From Saksenaea vasiformis B4078 (taxonomy: Eukaryota > Mucoromycota > Mucoromycetes > Mucorales > Saksenaeaceae): DNA of 10,945 nt. Location of the stretch: NCBI GenBank assembly GCA_000697055.1, contig JNDT01001336.1:1-10945 (forward strand), in the 5' to 3' direction. Position numbers and translations under genes: made by a program. The notes under the pieces are model-generated. The model did not search any database and was not told the origin of the DNA. It saw only the letters and a program-made list of their open reading frames with translations. Below, in pieces: positions 8,832 to 10,945 of this stretch. Every line of letters begins with the position of its first letter. Position 1 is the first letter of the stretch.

Positions 8832-9119
8832 TGTTGTTTTCATGGGGTGTCCGTACACAACTACTGTTTTGGCTATAAGTCCAATCAAGCTGGTAAGGGA
8901 TCACCAAAGATAATCATAAACAGAAGAAATAAAAATAAGATAAACGGATGATCTTTATTGTACAAACTACACGGGATATTTATATACATTATTTTTTCTA
9001 TTGTTTTCTATGAACAGAAGATGTGAGAAGTGTCTAAGAACTTCTTGGAAGTTAATCGCAACTTTGAGAACTTCCTGGAAGTTCTTCAGTAAAATAATTT
9101 TGCAGGTAAGGGTCCGACA
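8832..9119 (-). repeat. 5' LTR of element B
   Basis: 288 bp, gapless partner of 4036-4323. As the 5' LTR it would hold the active promoter: a TATA-like sequence TATATAAATA at 8977-8986 and AATAAA at 8954-8959. It has lost several CpG sites kept in the other LTR and keeps others that one has lost. The 19-bp palindrome is at 9067-9085. Confidence 0.95.
8977..8986 (-). promoter_or_regulatory. TATA-like promoter element in 5' LTR of element B
   Basis: TATATAAATA on the sense strand. The start of transcription would be expected around 8950, close to the AATAAA, giving a very compact R region. Confidence 0.5.
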
Positions 9120-9123
9120 GTTG
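9120..9123. repeat. Right copy of 4-bp target site duplication of element B (GTTG)
   Basis: Matches 4032-4035. Only seven bases (TTTCTGT) separate it from the LTR of element C. Confidence 0.65.
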
Positions 9124-9130
9124 TTTCTGT

Positions 9131-9453
9131 TGTCATATTGATGTCGTACCCAGAAGACCTCAGCCAATCGGATCCCGAATCACAAAAGGCAACTCGGCCT
9201 TCAACCATAAACAGCACGTAGCACAAGAAGTCTTGACTGAAATCCATTTCCCTTTGAAGACGCTCTGCCATATTTACATTTTTATATTCTCTACTGACGT
9301 TCTCATATAATTATAGATTTAGAAAAGACATATAAGCACAAACATTCATAACGAATAAAGGCATCATCTGTTTCTGTTATTCTTTTATTCTCTGACGCTA
9401 TTCAAGTTAACTTCCATGGCCATTGATTGGACCAGCCAAAAAGAAGCATGACA
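9131..9453 (+). repeat. 5' LTR of element C
   Basis: Its end is set by the PBS, which starts 2 nt later exactly as in element B. Its start is inferred from a perfect 6-bp terminal inverted repeat, TGTCAT at 9131 and ATGACA at 9448-9453; element B also has TGTC..GACA termini. TATAAG at 9331-9336 and AATAAA at 9354-9359 are 17 nt apart, like the pair in the LTR of B. The partner LTR is outside the window, so the left boundary is not confirmed by alignment. Confidence 0.8.
9331..9359 (+). promoter_or_regulatory. TATA-like element and AATAAA in LTR of element C
   Basis: TATAAG (9331-9336) and AATAAA (9354-9359) lie in the same order and near-identical spacing as in element B. The bases after AATAAAG (ATCATC, GTTT, TTATT) also resemble the LTR of B, supporting a shared core promoter and poly(A) module. 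Confidence 0.5.
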
Positions 9454-9455
9454 AT

Positions 9456-9468
9456 TGGTAGCTGATGA
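9456..9468 (+). promoter_or_regulatory. Primer binding site of element C
   Basis: TGGTAGCTGATGA, identical to element B, two nt after the LTR. The gag ATG (9465-9467) lies inside it. Confidence 0.75.
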
Positions 9469-10451
9469 ATAATTTTGATCTACCCGACTCCTTTAAAACA
9501 TACTGTATACAAGAAGACCTCACTGACGAGGAAGAAATGAACCCACAACTGACAAAAGAAGGAGAAATGGAGAAACTCCTAAAGGTGGTCACATGCCTAT
9601 TGGAACAGCAAGCAGCACCTGCATTTCGTATCAAAGCTCATGCACCTGACACGTTCCAAGGAGAGTGAACAGCCTACATGGCAGAAGCATGGATACGATC
9701 AGTGGAGCAATATGCTGAGATGGGACGATTACCTGACTTGGAAAAAATAAGCTATGCAACATCACTCCTGTGAGGCGAGGCTGAACTCTGGTGGCGACAG
9801 TGCAAACAATTTGGAGCACCAATCTATGAATGGGCTGAATTTCAGAAGGCGGTCCTTCAAGAGTTTTGACCACCCAATGCAACACAAGTGGCTCACAACC
9901 AATTGGCAGTGTTATGACAGGACGGCTCTGTCACAGACTATGTGTCAGCATTTAGGAGCGTCTGTGTGGAAATACCAACCATGACAGATGAAGAAGCATT
10001 GGATCGCTTCACGAGGGGACTACAGGACGAAGTGCGTGTACATGTGGTAACTAGATATCCAACCACATCAGCTGAAGCAGAGTACATGGCATTGGCTTAT
10101 GAGAGCACGAAAATCATGCAACATTTGATTGTTAATCTGCAGGCATCTGCGACTGCACGCTATGAGGAACCACAGTACGGTCATAGTAGTGAGGTGGCGC
10201 CAATGGATTTAGATGCTGTCCATTTCCGTCGCCAACAAAACAGGCGGTTTTCTCCTAGATATCAAGGAAACCAGCAAGAATCAACTATGAGACGCAATGG
10301 TGATAATAATCCATGGTGTTTCAATTGTGGTGGTATTGGCCATATGGCATGTTCCTGCTCCTCAGGTGAACTTCCCAATCACATATGCTACTGGCCAAGA
10401 CGTCAAGAACAAACAAGCAACGATTTAAAAGAGAATGCACAGCGGATTTAA
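9465..10451 (+). pseudogene. Element C gag, four internal TGA codons
   Basis: Gag structural protein, 328 residues plus stop, from ATG 9465 to TAA 10449-10451. Capsid-like features match element B: SLL, ELWW, a PPNAT stretch (PSNAS in B), SVTDYV. The PMDLDA motif precedes a zinc knuckle C-x2-C-x4-H-x4-C at 10317-10358. TGA codons break it at 9666, 9771, 9867 and 9915 (first base of each). Homology continues in the same frame after every one and no TAA or TAG intervenes. Family patterns (LL-x-GEA, F-x-PPNA, VL-x-QDGSV) favour Arg at these sites. The segment after 9917 is intact to the end. Confidence 0.9.
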
Positions 10452-10470
10452 AGGGAGTCCCTCTGCGCAT
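10424..10470 (+). promoter_or_regulatory. Programmed -1 frameshift signal between gag and pol of element C
   Basis: Slippery heptamer T TTA AAA at 10424-10430 in gag frame, gag TAA 18 nt later. Four nt after the heptamer, 10435-10442 can pair with 10463-10470 (7 of 8 pairs, one A-C mismatch), enclosing a second hairpin GGG-AGT-CCC at 10453-10461. The pol frame is open through the site into the protease. Heptamer, spacing and the hairpin core are shared with element B. Confidence 0.82.
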
Positions 10471-10945
10471 ACAACAAAACTTGAAAAGCTCCCTACATAT
10501 GGTCCAGTCAGCACTGAAGACAGAAAGTGATCTGATCGATCTATCAGATGGACAAACTCCAACGTCCCTGGAAGAAATAGTAGAAATCGATGCAGACGTG
10601 CACCACATCAATTCTTTAAATTCAATAAAAGACACCGATCTACCACTGTATTTCATGTTGTGCAATGGGAAAGGTGCAGAAGTATTGCTCGATACTGGTG
10701 CAAGTGCATCTTACATCTCACCCTGAATGTGTTCTGGTCTCAAGAGTGAACCTATATGGGGGCGAGAAGTAGAAACAGCTGGAGGTCATACAACCCAAAT
10801 TGATTCCATGGTAAAATTCAATCTTTCAATGGCGGATGGTTTTCAACAAGAATGGAAGGCCTACATATTTGACACGAGTTCAACATCATCCTAGGTTGGG
10901 ATTGGTTCAAACAAGTCAAGCCTGAACCAGACTGGCAGTATGATG
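10424..10945 (+). pseudogene. Element C pol, N-terminal part (protease), stop and frameshift
   Basis: The -1 frame from the slippery site encodes a linker and an aspartic protease with LLDTGA (Asp at 10691-10693). It is homologous to the pol start of element B throughout. TGA at 10724-10726 falls where element B has an AGA arginine codon. Conversely CGA at 10763-10765 here faces the TGA at 7505 in element B. After GAC ACG (10871-10876) one base is missing: the homologous protease end (ILG, WDWF) continues in another frame from about 10879. The gene runs out of the window before RT. Confidence 0.85.

Larger units (their letters stand above)
4036..9119 (-). mobile_element. Element B: full-length Ty3/gypsy LTR retrotransposon, inactive
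   Basis: A complete 5084-bp element reading leftward: 288-bp 5' LTR (8832-9119), PBS, gag, pol in the -1 frame, purine tract, 288-bp 3' LTR (4036-4323), flanked by GTTG duplications. Pol order is protease, RT, RNase H, integrase. The integrase ends in a GPY module and I see no chromodomain. It carries 18 secure internal TGA stops and a mutated integrase active site, so it cannot make its proteins. It lies 26 bp past the 3' end of tRNA-Lys. Element C begins 11 bp beyond its right LTR, in the opposite orientation. Confidence 0.93.
9131..10945 (+). mobile_element. Element C: Ty3/gypsy LTR retrotransposon related to B, 5' part
   Basis: Reads rightward and leaves the window within pol. It has a 323-bp LTR, PBS, gag and the protease start, all in the same arrangement as element B. 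Its gag and protease are recognisably homologous but diverged, so it is a sister family rather than a copy. Gag and pol carry five TGA stops plus a one-base deletion. With element B removed, its LTR starts 33 bp after the tRNA-Lys 3' end. Confidence 0.9.

Noticed and set aside
4436..10726. UGA reassigned to Arg in the host
   Set aside because: No such code is known to me, CGA and AGA are used normally in the same genes, and the CpG bias of the LTR pair explains the TGAs by mutation.

Overview
The window is a nest of three Ty3/gypsy-type LTR retrotransposons around one host gene, a tRNA-Lys(UUU). It looks like a eukaryotic, probably fungal, repeat-rich locus. The tRNA has no encoded CCA, internal A and B boxes and a T-run terminator. 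LTRs carry AATAAA signals, and intergenic DNA is very AT-rich. The reverse transcriptase of the left element reminds me of elements from early-diverging (Mucoromycota-like) fungi; that host assignment is an impression from memory, not proof. I see no host protein-coding gene.

Layout. (1) 1-3300, minus strand: element A, a 5' portion of a gag-pol in one continuous frame (Gag with zinc knuckle, protease, RT, RNase H, first residues of integrase). It runs off the left edge and is broken by four in-frame stops. (2) About 3301-3936: leader of A with a CAA microsatellite, then AT-rich DNA that probably includes the LTR of A (boundaries not resolvable) and a foldback repeat. (3) 3937-4009, plus strand: tRNA-Lys. 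(4) 4036-9119, minus strand: element B, a full-length element with two 288-bp LTRs, a 4-bp target duplication (GTTG), PBS, gag, pol in the -1 frame, and a purine tract. (5) 9131-10945, plus strand: element C, the 5' part of a relative of B (323-bp LTR, PBS, gag, start of pol).

Elements B and C share an unusual organisation. The gag ATG lies inside the 13-nt putative PBS, 11 nt after the LTR. Gag and Pol are separated by a -1 frameshift signal, TTTAAAA, exactly 18 nt before the gag TAA, followed by a conserved small hairpin. B and C sit 26 bp and (with B removed) 33 bp downstream of the same tRNA gene, in opposite orientations, which suggests tRNA-directed integration.

All three elements are dead or probably dead. 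In B and C the damage has a striking signature: 23 secure in-frame stops are all TGA, none TAA or TAG, and where homology can be judged they mostly replace arginine. The LTR pair of B differs at 13 sites, all transitions, 9 of them at CpG. The integrase catalytic Glu of B has become Lys in a way that also fits CpG decay. This points to C-to-T deamination at methylated CpG in the host. Element A carries two TAA stops as well, so its history differs.
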